Assembly: GCA_027483535.1 (NCBI GenBank)
Contig: JAIXUN010000002.1
Span: 1,116,001 to 1,180,000 of the forward strand
DNA from: a bacterium
Lineage (GTDB): Bacteria > Armatimonadota > Fimbriimonadia > Fimbriimonadales > Fimbriimonadaceae
Reading direction: 5' to 3'
DNA: 64,000 nucleotides
The position numbers were made by a program, and so were the translations under genes. The number at the start of each line of letters is the position of its first letter. The stretch's first letter is position 1. A model generated the notes under the pieces. The model ran no database searches. It saw only the letters and a program-made list of their open reading frames with translations, and had not been told where the DNA came from. Positions 53,590 through 62,536 of this stretch are shown here, piece by piece.

Positions 53590-54598
53590 GGACGTCCTCC
53601 TCTCCGGCTCGACCAACCACGATCTCGCCCGTTTCTTCTAGCCTTCGAATAGCGGCAACCACCTTCTGCTGGGCTTCTTCCACCACGCGCAGTCGAACCG
53701 GTCCCATGAATTCCATGTCTTCTTTGAGCATGGCAACCGCCCGCTCGGACATGTTCTTGAAGATCTTGACTTGAACCTCCGGTCCAACTCCCTTGAGAGC
53801 CGTGCCGAGTTCCTTGACGTCCACTTCTCGAAGGATGGCCTGAATGGCTCGGTCGTCTAGCTGGACGATGTCTTCGAACACGAACATCATGTTCTTGATG
53901 GTATCGGCCAATTCCGGTTCGTTCTCGCCAAGAGATTCCATGATGAGACGCTCGGTGGAGCGGTCGACCCGGTTCAGAAGGTCCACAAGGGCTTTGGGAC
54001 CACCCGCGCTGGTGAGCTCTTGCGAGAGAACGCTGGAAACCTTCTTCTCAAGCGTCTGCTCGACTCGGCGAATAACTTCGGGCGGAGTTTGCTCCATCAT
54101 GGCGATCCGCGCCGCAACGTCGGCTCGAAGTTCGCTCGGCAGCTTGCTCAAAATGAGCGCCGCGCTGTTGACGGGCATGTAAGACAAGATAAGCGCGATG
54201 GTCTGCGGGTGCTCGTCTTGAATGAAGCTCAGCACCTGAGAAGGATCTGCCTTCTTGAGGAATTCGAAGGGAACCACCTGCATGGCCGCAACGATCTTCT
54301 TAACGATCTCATCGGCCTTGCCAAGTCCAAACGCAGATTCAAGAACCTTCTTCGCGTGGTCGATACCGCCTTCCGCAATGAAGTCTTGCGCCACGGCGAG
54401 TTCATAGAACTCCATGATCGTGGCTTCGCGTTGCTCGGGCGATACCCGATCCAGGCGAGCGACTTCGAGAGTCAGGAGTTCGATCTGGTCGTCTTGGAGG
54501 TGGCGAATGACGTTACCGGCAGTTTCGGGACCAACAACCATCATGATGACGGCGGCTTTCTGACGGTTGGTTAGCTGTTCTTCTCGAGTCTTTTTCAT
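53582..54598 (-). CDS. fliG: Flagellar motor switch protein FliG
   Basis: FliG is the rotor part that meets the stator. The 338-residue product shows the FliG_N start LTNRQKAAVIMMVVGPETAGNVIRHL, the EHPQTIALILSYM motif of the middle domain, and the charged C-terminal helix region VFEDIVQLDDRAIQAILREVDVKELGTALKG that contacts MotA. It overlaps fliF by four bases (ATGA) and its stop overlaps the fliH start. Confidence 0.97.
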   Translation of the reverse strand: MKKTREEQLTNRQKAAVIMMVVGPETAGNVIRHLQDDQIELLTLEVARLDRVSPEQREATIMEFYELAVAQDFIAEGGIDHAKKVLESAFGLGKADEIVKKIVAAMQVVPFEFLKKADPSQVLSFIQDEHPQTIALILSYMPVNSAALILSKLPSELRADVAARIAMMEQTPPEVIRRVEQTLEKKVSSVLSQELTSAGGPKALVDLLNRVDRSTERLIMESLGENEPELADTIKNMMFVFEDIVQLDDRAIQAILREVDVKELGTALKGVGPEVQVKIFKNMSERAVAMLKEDMEFMGPVRLRVVEEAQQKVVAAIRRLEETGEIVVGRAGEEDVLV

Positions 54599-56400
54599 CG
54601 TCGTTCCTCCGCCAACCAGCTCTTCACCAGCATGGCAACGGCCTCAGGTCGTTCTTTGCCCATTTGCTTGATCTGCTCAAGAGGAATGGAGGTGCGTTCT
54701 TTAATCTTTGCAATGCGTACGCGCTCTTCGTTGTCCTCAAACTCAACGCCTTCTTTCTTGAGGACTTCCTCTACACCAATCTGTTCCAGAGAGGCGGTGA
54801 GGTCGTCGCTAGCAGTCCCGCTAGAGTTCGACCGATTGAGGGCTTGTGCGAGGCCTGGGTTCTGGGTTTCTTGCGTTGCGGCAAGCACCTGAGAAAGCTG
54901 TTCTTCAGGCATCGGCGCTAGTTGGCCACTTGGAAGTCGAACCATGATGCCTTCCGGAGTTACTACAGCGGGCAAACCAACGGCGTGGCTCTTGGCGTAC
55001 TTGCTCACCTGTTTGGCGACCATGAATCCAATGGCTACCAGGGCTAGCACGGGCAGTAGGGAAATGATCTGCTGGTTTCGAGCGGCAGACTCGGCGTCCT
55101 TTTGCGCTTTCTCCGCCACCAGCTTGCTGGAGTTGTCGAAGATGATTGGAGTGACCCGAGCGCTGAAGAGATTCGCATCCTCGCCGACCTTCGTCGCGAA
55201 CTCGTTTCGAACGAAGTCGGTGACCGACCGAACGTGTTCGGTCTCCTCGTCGGTAACGGGGTCGCTCAGCGTCTTTCGGAACCTAGAGACGTCGGCGGCG
55301 ACGTTGATCACCATGCTCTTGATGGCGCCGGTCGCTTTCTTGGTGTCTTTGGTGGTCTCTTTGATTCCTGGCTCAATGCGGCTGACTTCATTGACGTATT
55401 CGCCCTTTGCGCCATTCCCAGTGGGGGCTGCGGCGGCGGCAGGAGCTTGAAGGTTCGCGTCGGCTCCGGCAGCGGCGGTTCCCTGAGCGGCGCCGTTCTC
55501 GAGTGGCATCTTCTCGACCGCTTTCTGAATCTCAATCGATCCTTTCTTCACGGGAAGGTAGCTGCGCTCACTCACTCGGGAGGTTTCCTCGTCGAGGTCG
55601 ACTTCGGCTCGAACCGTGACCAGGGTGGCACCTGCGCCAAACATCGTGTCCAAAACGCTTTGCAGTCGTCGCTCTTCGCCCTTGGCGATTTGGCGCTCGA
55701 GATCAAGCTTGTGCTCGGCGATGTTCTCCGAACCTTCCATTTCTCGACCGTTGAAGATGGCCTCCATCTTCTCGTTGAGGACCACCACGTTTGCGATGCT
55801 CAGACCGTCAACCGCGTTCGCAACCAAAAGCGCGATTCCCTTCGATTGATCTTTGGAGAGAGGAGTGTCGTTCTCGGTGGCGATGTTGATGCTCGCAGTG
55901 GCTTGTCGGCGCTGCTCACCAAACGGAGAGGGGTCGCCGAGGGTGATGTGGACCCTTGCGGAACGGATGCCCGCCATCGTCTCAATAGAGGTGGCGAGTT
56001 CGCCTTGCAAAATCGTTTTCAGTCGCTCTCGCTCAACGGCGGGGGTGGTGTAAAGCGACATTTGTCCGAGTTCTGCGTTGCCCGGGTGGCTGGATTTTGG
56101 CAACTTGCCCGCCAGAGCGAGCTTCATGCGAACTTCGGGGAGTTTGTCAGCGGGGACGAGCACCTGACCGGGTTGGTCGTACTTCACGGGCACGCCCATC
56201 GTTTGGACTTCGCTCACGATATTGGCTTGGTCCGATTGCGACAGCCCACCGTAGAGCATTTGATACTTCGGTTGCGACGCAACCGAAACAATGCCGAACA
56301 GCAGCACGATCGCAAAGAGGGCCCCTCCAATGGTGCCGAATCTCTGCGCATTGGTGGCGTTTTCCCACCAAGTCCTCAATTTAAGTACAAGTCCACCCAT
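54595..56400 (-). CDS. fliF: Flagellar MS-ring protein FliF
   Basis: FliF forms the MS ring in the inner membrane. There are two membrane helices (about residues 22-42 and 455-475), the ring-building motif PKYQMLYGGLSQSDQANIVSEV, KLALAGKLPKSSHPGNAELGQMSLYTTPAVERERL and RVHITLGDPSPFGEQRRQATASI. The 601 residues include an Ala-rich linker near 310. The cytoplasmic tail ends with a FliG-binding segment. Confidence 0.97.
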   Translation of the reverse strand: MGGLVLKLRTWWENATNAQRFGTIGGALFAIVLLFGIVSVASQPKYQMLYGGLSQSDQANIVSEVQTMGVPVKYDQPGQVLVPADKLPEVRMKLALAGKLPKSSHPGNAELGQMSLYTTPAVERERLKTILQGELATSIETMAGIRSARVHITLGDPSPFGEQRRQATASINIATENDTPLSKDQSKGIALLVANAVDGLSIANVVVLNEKMEAIFNGREMEGSENIAEHKLDLERQIAKGEERRLQSVLDTMFGAGATLVTVRAEVDLDEETSRVSERSYLPVKKGSIEIQKAVEKMPLENGAAQGTAAAGADANLQAPAAAAAPTGNGAKGEYVNEVSRIEPGIKETTKDTKKATGAIKSMVINVAADVSRFRKTLSDPVTDEETEHVRSVTDFVRNEFATKVGEDANLFSARVTPIIFDNSSKLVAEKAQKDAESAARNQQIISLLPVLALVAIGFMVAKQVSKYAKSHAVGLPAVVTPEGIMVRLPSGQLAPMPEEQLSQVLAATQETQNPGLAQALNRSNSSGTASDDLTASLEQIGVEEVLKKEGVEFEDNEERVRIAKIKERTSIPLEQIKQMGKERPEAVAMLVKSWLAEERR

Positions 56401-56433
56401 GGCGTCATCCGCTTAGGTGGGAGTCCCGATTCG

Positions 56434-56745
56434 CTAGACCTGCATTCGATTGATTTCTTGATAAGCCTCAAGAATCTTGTTTCGAACGGCCATGGTGAGT
56501 TGCATCGATGTGCTTGCCTTTTCCATGGCGATCATTACGTCGTGGACTTCCACCGGTCGTCGACCCGTCATCAGATCGGTTTGCAAGTCTCGAGCTTTGC
56601 CCTGAGACTCGTTCACCTCACTGAGGACGTCCATCAACATTTGAGCGAAATCGTTTCCGCCCTTGTCCCCCGCCGAGCGAGTCGCGCTCGAAAGCTTGCC
56701 ATCATTGAGGGCCTGCTGGATTCCGGGGTTGGTGGTAATCCTCAT
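56434..56745 (-). CDS. fliE: Flagellar hook-basal body protein FliE
   Basis: FliE links the MS ring to the rod. The 103-residue product has the typical end VEVHDVMIAMEKASTSMQLTMAVRNKILEAYQEINRMQV and a helical body with FAQMLMDVLSEVNESQ. It lies 33 bases before fliF and 36 bases after flgC. Confidence 0.95.
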   Translation of the reverse strand: MRITTNPGIQQALNDGKLSSATRSAGDKGGNDFAQMLMDVLSEVNESQGKARDLQTDLMTGRRPVEVHDVMIAMEKASTSMQLTMAVRNKILEAYQEINRMQV

Positions 56746-56781
56746 CTACTTTGTTAGGTTTCGGCTACTTCTGAAGGAACT

Positions 56782-57186
56782 TTAGATGCGCCCGATGTTT
56801 AGCGCAGATTTCATCATCGACTTCGCCGTGTTAAACGCGGCGATGTTCGCTTCGTAGGCTCGACCCGCACCGATCATGTCCACCATTTCCATAATGGGAT
56901 CCACGTTGCTGAATCGAACGACACCCGTGATGGGGTCGTGGTTCGGGTGCGACCAGTCCACTTTCTGCTGAAATTCGCGCTGACGATCCTCAAGAATGCC
57001 CGCGATTTTCACACCGCCTTCAGTGGCGTTCAGAACAACTCCGCGGCGGCGATAGGGGTCTTTCCCGATCTCGGCGACCGTGTTGGCGTTCGAAATGTTT
57101 CCGGAGATGACGTCCATGCGGAAGCGCTCGGCAACAAGGCCCGAAGTCGCGGTGCGCATCGCGTTAGAAAGAGAGTTGATTCTCAT
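56782..57186 (-). CDS. flgC: Flagellar rod protein FlgC
   Basis: FlgC is a proximal rod component. The 134-residue protein has the rod/hook N-terminal motif SGLVAERFRMDVISGNISNANTVA and the C-terminal motif NVDPIMEMVDMIGAGRAYEANIAAFNTAKSMMKSALNIG. It lies eight bases after flgB. Confidence 0.96.
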   Translation of the reverse strand: MRINSLSNAMRTATSGLVAERFRMDVISGNISNANTVAEIGKDPYRRRGVVLNATEGGVKIAGILEDRQREFQQKVDWSHPNHDPITGVVRFSNVDPIMEMVDMIGAGRAYEANIAAFNTAKSMMKSALNIGRI

Positions 57187-57194
57187 CTAGTGGT

Positions 57195-57572
57195 TTATCG
57201 ACCCTCCCGAATCGCGTTCTTGAGTCCTTGGAAGTACTTCCCGGTCATATCCGTCAGCAGGTCGTATCTCTGCTCGGTCTCCGTAATGGAGAGAACCTCG
57301 AATTCCAAGTCCACGTTGTTTCTGTCTGATCGGAGGCTGGAAGCGTTGCCTACCGATCCACCGCCTCTAGCAAGCTGCGAGCGATCGACCCCGTTTTGAC
57401 GGGCGATCTCGTCCTGCAGGGCGATGTTGAAGTCCATATCCTTCCGCTTGTAGTTCGGCGTGTTCACGTTCGCCAGGTTCTCCATCAGCATGGATTGGCG
57501 TTGCGTGGCGCGGTCCATCGATCGATCCAGTCGATTGATGTGCGATCCAAATAGGTTGTCCAGATAGGGCAC
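57195..57572 (-). CDS. flgB: Flagellar rod protein FlgB
   Basis: FlgB is the innermost rod protein. The GTG at 57572, with AGGAG ten bases before it, gives 125 residues opening PYLDNLFGSHINRLDRSMDRATQR, then MLMENLANVNTPNYKRKDMDFN, which fit FlgB well. The longer frame to 57623 adds residues without similarity. It is the first gene of the flagellar operon, so a promoter should lie in the 57573-57703 gap; I could not identify one with confidence. Confidence 0.93.
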   Translation of the reverse strand: MPYLDNLFGSHINRLDRSMDRATQRQSMLMENLANVNTPNYKRKDMDFNIALQDEIARQNGVDRSQLARGGGSVGNASSLRSDRNNVDLEFEVLSITETEQRYDLLTDMTGKYFQGLKNAIREGR

Positions 57573-57703
57573 TGTTCCGATCTCCTGCCGAAAGGTGGGA
57601 TTTTTAAGTCCACTTCGGCTCACTTGGGTTGTCGGAAGGAGTTCTACAGAAATTCAGGGGGAAGCCGGAGATTTTGCTGGGAAGCTGCTTTGGCGGGTCG
57701 TGG

Positions 57704-58534
57704 TCACCTGCCGCCGAGTCCGCTGAGCGAGATTCCCTTTAGGAAGTACCGCTGGGCAAAGAAGAACAGCAACACCGTGGGCAGAATGTGCACCAGCGAG
57801 GCCGCCATCACCTGTTCAAAGTTGGTTCCAAACGTGTCTTGGAACATGCGCAGACCGATGCTGACGGTGTACTTCTCGGGCGAGTTCAAGTAGATCAGCG
57901 GACCCTCGAAGGAGTCCCAGTGACCCAAGAAAGAGAAGAGAGCCACGGACGCGATAGCGGGTCCAGAAAGGGGAAGAAGCACTCGCCACCAGATGGAGAG
58001 GTAACTGGCTCCGTCCAACATCGCCGCCTCGTCTAGCTCGCGGGGGATGGTGAGGAAGAACTGTCGAAGTAAGAAGATGTTGAAAGCCCCACCGCCAAAA
58101 AAGGCGGGGATGATCAACGGCGAGAACGTGTCGATAGCGCGCAACTCTCGCCAGATGAGGAACACCGGAATTTGTGTGACCTGGCCGGGCAGCATCATGG
58201 TGCTGAGCATCGCCATGAAGACCCAGTCTCGACCCTTGAACCGGAACCTGGAGAACCCGTAAGCGACCAGTGAGCCCGTGATCACTTGAGCAACGGTGCA
58301 CACAATGGTGATGAGGATGGTGTTCCAAACAAAGGTCGGGAAGGGAAGGGCAGTCCAAGCCTTCGCGAAGTTTGAGAAGTCCGGGTTGAGCGGAATGAGG
58401 CGACCCGGGTCTTGCGCGTACTCTTTCGCCGATTTCAGCGCGGTGGAAATGGTCCACAGGAATGGGATCGAGAACAGAGTCGCCCCGAACCCAAGGATCA
58501 CGTACACGAACACTCGTCCGAGGGTGTTCTTCAT
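57704..58534 (-). CDS. Sugar ABC transporter permease (MalG type)
   Basis: This 276-residue inner-membrane protein has six predicted helices and the EAA loop that docks the ATPase: FFLTIPRELDEAAMLDGASYLSIWWRVLLPLSGPAI. The start at 58534 overlaps the preceding permease stop as ATGA. It ends the ABC operon. No ATP-binding subunit is encoded here, so a shared MsmX-like ATPase elsewhere probably serves it. Confidence 0.93.
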   Translation of the reverse strand: MKNTLGRVFVYVILGFGATLFSIPFLWTISTALKSAKEYAQDPGRLIPLNPDFSNFAKAWTALPFPTFVWNTILITIVCTVAQVITGSLVAYGFSRFRFKGRDWVFMAMLSTMMLPGQVTQIPVFLIWRELRAIDTFSPLIIPAFFGGGAFNIFLLRQFFLTIPRELDEAAMLDGASYLSIWWRVLLPLSGPAIASVALFSFLGHWDSFEGPLIYLNSPEKYTVSIGLRMFQDTFGTNFEQVMAASLVHILPTVLLFFFAQRYFLKGISLSGLGGR

Positions 58535-59469
58535 GCGCCAGAGCCTCCCCGGTCGGTGGACCCTTCGTAGTGCACCCACTTCTTAGAGAGGCGAAACTGG
58601 ATCAGGGTGAAGACCAGCAGGATCGCGAAGAGAATCCAGGCAAGGGCGCTCGCTTTGCCGAGCTTGAAGTACTCAAAGGCGTTTCGGAACAAATAGAGCG
58701 AATAGAACAGCGAGGCGTTGTTGGGTCCGCCCGCGGTCATGATGTAGGCGCTCGTGAATATCTGGAAGGCTCCGATGAGACCCAGTACCACGTTGAACAG
58801 AATCACGGGTGAGAGGGAAGGGATGGTGATGTGCCGAAACTTGGCAAGCGATCCCGCTCCGTCTAGAGTGGCGGCCTCATAGTAGGACTCTGGAATCCCC
58901 TGCAGTCCGGCCAGGAAGATCACCATTCTCTGACCGCCAATGCCCCATAGCGACATCAGAACGAACGCACTCAGCGTGTACCGTTCGTCCTGGAGCCATT
59001 CGATATTGGGGAGGCCGAACCAAGCTAACGCCTGGTTGAGAATGCCGTTGTCGGCATTGAAAACCCACTGCCATAGGAGCGCGCTTGCCACCGCCGGAAC
59101 CAGCGAGGGGAGATAGAAAAGGGTTCGGAAAAGTCTTTGCCCTCGGACGGGTTGATTGAGCAACAACGCAATGAGAAGAGACCCCGCGACTCCCAGAGGA
59201 ACCGTGATGAGCACGTAAAGGGCGGTGTTCGTAAGCGATTTCCAGAACAGAGGGTCTTCCGTGAGGATGCGCCGATAGTTCTCGGCGCCGACAAATTTGA
59301 TCGTCGCGAGGTCGTACTTCGTGAAGGAAAGCAGGAACGATGCGATCATCGGTCCGAGGGTGAAGACCACAAATCCAATGATCCAAGGGGACACCAAAAC
59401 CCAGCCCCAGACCGCCTCGTGCTTCGCAAGCGATTTGATCTTTTTGGGCTCTTGCCCTTGCCTTACCAT
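58531..59469 (-). CDS. Sugar ABC transporter permease (MalF/UgpA type)
   Basis: The 312-residue permease starts with a cytoplasmic stretch, then VLVSPWIIGFVVFTLGPMIASFLLSFTKYDL, and has the EAA loop GIPESYYEAATLDGAGSLAKFRHITIPSLSPVI. The family match is to MalF/UgpA permeases without the long N-terminal extension. Its start overlaps the end of the binding-protein gene by seven bases. It pairs with the MalG-type permease next to it. Confidence 0.93.
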   Translation of the reverse strand: MVRQGQEPKKIKSLAKHEAVWGWVLVSPWIIGFVVFTLGPMIASFLLSFTKYDLATIKFVGAENYRRILTEDPLFWKSLTNTALYVLITVPLGVAGSLLIALLLNQPVRGQRLFRTLFYLPSLVPAVASALLWQWVFNADNGILNQALAWFGLPNIEWLQDERYTLSAFVLMSLWGIGGQRMVIFLAGLQGIPESYYEAATLDGAGSLAKFRHITIPSLSPVILFNVVLGLIGAFQIFTSAYIMTAGGPNNASLFYSLYLFRNAFEYFKLGKASALAWILFAILLVFTLIQFRLSKKWVHYEGSTDRGGSGA

Positions 59470-60791
59470 CCCGGCTCCTCGCTCAGAACTTTGTCGACCG
59501 CCGCTTTGGCCCGCTTGGCGACCACTTCCGCGTTGCGTTCCCTACCCGCCCACAAATTGTCGAGTTCGGTGTTCATCGCCTGACTCCACTCGCCCCATCT
59601 TTCGTTAATGGGAAGGGGCTTCGCGGTTCGAACGGCGTCTACGAAGATGCGAATCTGAGAAGGCGGCTTGGAACCATCTAAGAAGGCCGGGTCTTTGGTA
59701 AGCGCCACCCGCGTGGGATAACAACGGCGATTATCGATGTAAAGGAGTCGCTCAATCTCTGGTCCGGTAATGAACTTGATGAACTTCCAGGCTTCTTCGG
59801 GATGCTCCGTATCCTTCGGTGAGACCAACTGATTGCCCTTAGCAGCGGAGAAGTCTCCTTTGGGACCCCGAGGATACGGCACGACGTCCCATTCAAAAGA
59901 GTCGATCACCGTTCGGTAGCGGGGAGTCATACCCATCCACATGAACTCCATTCCCAGCTTCCCACCCTCGAACGTGAACGCCGAGTTTGCCGACTGAGAC
60001 GGAGTGGGGGCGCACTTGTGGACGTATCGCAAGTCGGCGACAAACTGCAGCCCCTGGATCGCTTCCGGGGAGTCAATCACACATTTCGTGATCGCAGGAT
60101 CAACAAGATCGCCACCGAATCCCCACACAAACGGAAACCAGAGCGGGTGGGCCGGAACAATGGTGCCGAATTGGGTGAACTTGCCCGCCTTGTCCTTTTT
60201 GGTGAGTGCCTTAGCGCTCTCGACAAAGGCATCGTAGGTCCATTCACCGCGCTTCCAAAGAATGAAGGGGTCGGTGAGCCCCGCCTTTTGGAACATCGTC
60301 TTGTTGTAGTAAATGACGGGTGCTCCAAAGAGCACATTCGCGCCATAGAACTTGCCGTCGATGATCCCCTCTTCGTACGCGAGTTGGTTAAAGTCTTCGC
60401 GTTTGAACTCCGGGTCGGTTGCAGCTTTTTCGGTGTAGTCGTAGAAGTACTTCTTCTTGGCAAGGTGCGCGAACTGGTAATGATCGACCCGCAGAACGTC
60501 GGGAGCCGTTCGGCTGGCGAGCATCACGACCATTTTGTTGCCGTACGCCGAGCCTGGGACGCGAAGAAACTTCACGCGGATATTGGGATTCTTTTTCTCG
60601 AAGAGTCGGCAAAGTTCCTCTTCTAGGGCGAGCTGCTCTGGGTTGCCCCACGCCATGTACCGAATCTCGATGATCTTGCCGGACGAGACGCTCGAGGTTT
60701 GCGAGCAGCCGGAATTCAAGAGAATCGTCGTCGTCGCGACCGTCAACCCAAGAGCCCGCCAAGAACGGTGGTTTTTCGAGGATCTTGTCAT
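59463..60791 (-). CDS. Sugar ABC transporter substrate-binding lipoprotein
   Basis: The ATG at 60791 begins a signal peptide (SWRALGLTVATTTILLNSG) with a lipobox Cys, so the protein is lipid-anchored in the periplasm. The mature part is a class of extracellular solute-binding protein family 1: EIRYMAWGNPEQLALEEELCRLFEKKNPNIRVKF, PDVLRVDHYQFAHLA, AWKFIKFITGPEIE. The length is 442 residues. The longer frame to 60908 has no signal and is unlikely. The sugar bound is unknown; oligosaccharides or glycerol phosphate are typical for the family. It leads the three-gene operon. Confidence 0.92.
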   Translation of the reverse strand: MTRSSKNHRSWRALGLTVATTTILLNSGCSQTSSVSSGKIIEIRYMAWGNPEQLALEEELCRLFEKKNPNIRVKFLRVPGSAYGNKMVVMLASRTAPDVLRVDHYQFAHLAKKKYFYDYTEKAATDPEFKREDFNQLAYEEGIIDGKFYGANVLFGAPVIYYNKTMFQKAGLTDPFILWKRGEWTYDAFVESAKALTKKDKAGKFTQFGTIVPAHPLWFPFVWGFGGDLVDPAITKCVIDSPEAIQGLQFVADLRYVHKCAPTPSQSANSAFTFEGGKLGMEFMWMGMTPRYRTVIDSFEWDVVPYPRGPKGDFSAAKGNQLVSPKDTEHPEEAWKFIKFITGPEIERLLYIDNRRCYPTRVALTKDPAFLDGSKPPSQIRIFVDAVRTAKPLPINERWGEWSQAMNTELDNLWAGRERNAEVVAKRAKAAVDKVLSEEPGW

Positions 60792-60928
60792 AGCGAACAA
60801 TGCGCAGCGCTGCGCCGGGCGGTTGGAAATCGAGGTTGCTTGGGACAGTCTATAGACCTTGAGCGCACTGGGCAACAAATCAATGCCACTCCCTTTCAGA
60901 AAGAACAAAATGGGCTACACTTGTCTAC

Positions 60929-61846
60929 ATGAACCGGGTAGCCCTGCTCGGAAATGCAGGGGTGACATGGCGCGAACGGGTGAAAAGCCTGGCGAAATCC
61001 GGTTTGTTCCTAAACCTCGATCCGGGTAACGCGGATTTCACTCACCCCGGCAAAGTTGGTCTCTACCGAGGCGGACGAGTTGTCTTTGAGAGGTTCACCG
61101 GGTCCACCGACCCGACGCGGACTCCCCATCTTCTCATGTGGGCGCTCGGCGAGGCACTGGTGCGATTCCCCGACGAGCCAATCGTCGCTCTCTTCCCGGT
61201 TTATCGCCCTAGCCCGATCTCTTGGCAGACCACTCTGGCGGCGATGCAAATGTTTCGGCCAGAGCTGATCGAGGTATCGCATGGAACGGGGGTGAACCTG
61301 AACGCCTTCCCGATTGGACCAACCGTTGTGGAAGCCGAAAAAGCATTCCCGCCGATGGTGCGCGCCGCTCAGAGAAAGGCGCACTGGATGGCCCTTCTGG
61401 AGCGTTGCCAAAAGCATCGTCTGAACGTTTTCGAGACGCCCATCGAAGGGGCCCGGCTGGGCTCTGGGCAAAGAATCGACCCCGACGAGTGTAAGCGAGT
61501 GGGACTCGACGATGCCTACGTAGAGGCGATCGGCTCGTCACTTTTCATTGTTTCGGAGCACGAGTATGAGGAGGCTCAGATTTCCCGAGCCCTCGACCTA
61601 ACCCATACGGCCAAGCCGTTTTTTGCTCATCCTGACGACTACGTGGGCCTGGTCTGTTCCTTCGTTCGGCAAAGCGGGGAAGAGTTTGGCTATGGTCGAA
61701 TCGCCAAGATCGACTTCGAAACGGGGGATGCTGAGATTCTCAACACCGCCGAAGTGGATGCGCCCGTTCGAATCCTTCGGCTCGGGTCGATCCGTATCGA
61801 TACTAAAGGAAACGAGTATGAGGAAGCTCGGCCCTGGTCGGTTTAA
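60929..61846 (+). CDS. Clp1/Grc3-like protein with degenerate P-loop
   Basis: The 305-residue protein resembles Clp1/Grc3-type polynucleotide kinases. After a Walker-A-like start, LFLNLDPGNADFTHPGKVGLYRGG matches the family's DxDPGQ..F..PG block. The C-terminal IDFETGDAEILNTAEVDAPVRILRLGSIRIDTKGNEYEE resembles their C-terminal domain. The expected P-loop (GxxxxGKST) reads GNAGVTWRER, lacking the Lys and Ser/Thr. So it may bind a nucleotide differently or be a non-catalytic relative. It has its own promoter region shared with the divergent ABC operon and is followed 27 bases later by the phosphatase gene. This call is an inference from short motifs. Confidence 0.45.
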   Translation: MNRVALLGNAGVTWRERVKSLAKSGLFLNLDPGNADFTHPGKVGLYRGGRVVFERFTGSTDPTRTPHLLMWALGEALVRFPDEPIVALFPVYRPSPISWQTTLAAMQMFRPELIEVSHGTGVNLNAFPIGPTVVEAEKAFPPMVRAAQRKAHWMALLERCQKHRLNVFETPIEGARLGSGQRIDPDECKRVGLDDAYVEAIGSSLFIVSEHEYEEAQISRALDLTHTAKPFFAHPDDYVGLVCSFVRQSGEEFGYGRIAKIDFETGDAEILNTAEVDAPVRILRLGSIRIDTKGNEYEEARPWSV

Positions 61847-61873
61847 CACCCCGTTGATCCATCGGCGCCCATA

Positions 61874-62536
61874 ATGAATCTCATGCGTATCTGGCTCGTT
61901 CGGCATGGACAAACCGCCTGGAACAAAGCCCACCGAGCCCAGGGGCACACCGATATCCCTCTCGACGAGGTTGGCAAGCAGCAGGCACTCTTGGTCGGTC
62001 GGGCAATGGCGGAACTTCCAATCGAACGGGTGGTTTCTTCTGATCTCTCCCGGGCACTCGACACCGGGAAGCAGATTGCCGACGCGGCAAACATCTCCCT
62101 CTCCGTCGATGACCGACTCCGAGAACGAAGCTTCGGCGAATGGGAAGGGGAAGATTTTCCAACCATCGCCGAGCGATTCCCGAAAATGGCCGACGAGCAA
62201 GGCGTGAGTCGAAATCATGTGAGACCTCCCGGCGGTGAATCTTTCGCCGATGTCTATGCTCGGCTTCAGGAGTTCACGGAGGAGTTGATCTCGCGCAATG
62301 AGAACACTGTGATCGCCACTCACGGGGGCACCTGCTCGGTGCTGCTCTCGATTCTCTTAGGCGGCGGGCTCGAACTTTCCAACTCCTTCCGATTCTCGAA
62401 TGCGGCAATCACCGAGGTCGAGACGCACTGGAACGGAAAGTTTCGCTTGTTGACCTATAACGATGTGGCTCATCTGAAAGCCTCTGGACCGGACTTGCCC
62501 GTTCTCACCGGAACCGCCGATGGAAGCGCTCGTTAA
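61874..62536 (+). CDS. Histidine phosphatase family protein
   Basis: The 220-residue product is a phosphoglycerate-mutase-like phosphatase: catalytic LVRHGQTAWN (RHG), SSDLSRALDTGKQIA, LRERSFGEWEGE and the second His in VIATHGGTCSVLL. Relatives include alpha-ribazole phosphatase, cofactor-dependent PGM and broad phosphatases; the substrate cannot be assigned. The start could also be the ATG at 61883 (MRIWLV). It overlaps lnt by 17 bases. Confidence 0.92.
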   Translation: MNLMRIWLVRHGQTAWNKAHRAQGHTDIPLDEVGKQQALLVGRAMAELPIERVVSSDLSRALDTGKQIADAANISLSVDDRLRERSFGEWEGEDFPTIAERFPKMADEQGVSRNHVRPPGGESFADVYARLQEFTEELISRNENTVIATHGGTCSVLLSILLGGGLELSNSFRFSNAAITEVETHWNGKFRLLTYNDVAHLKASGPDLPVLTGTADGSAR

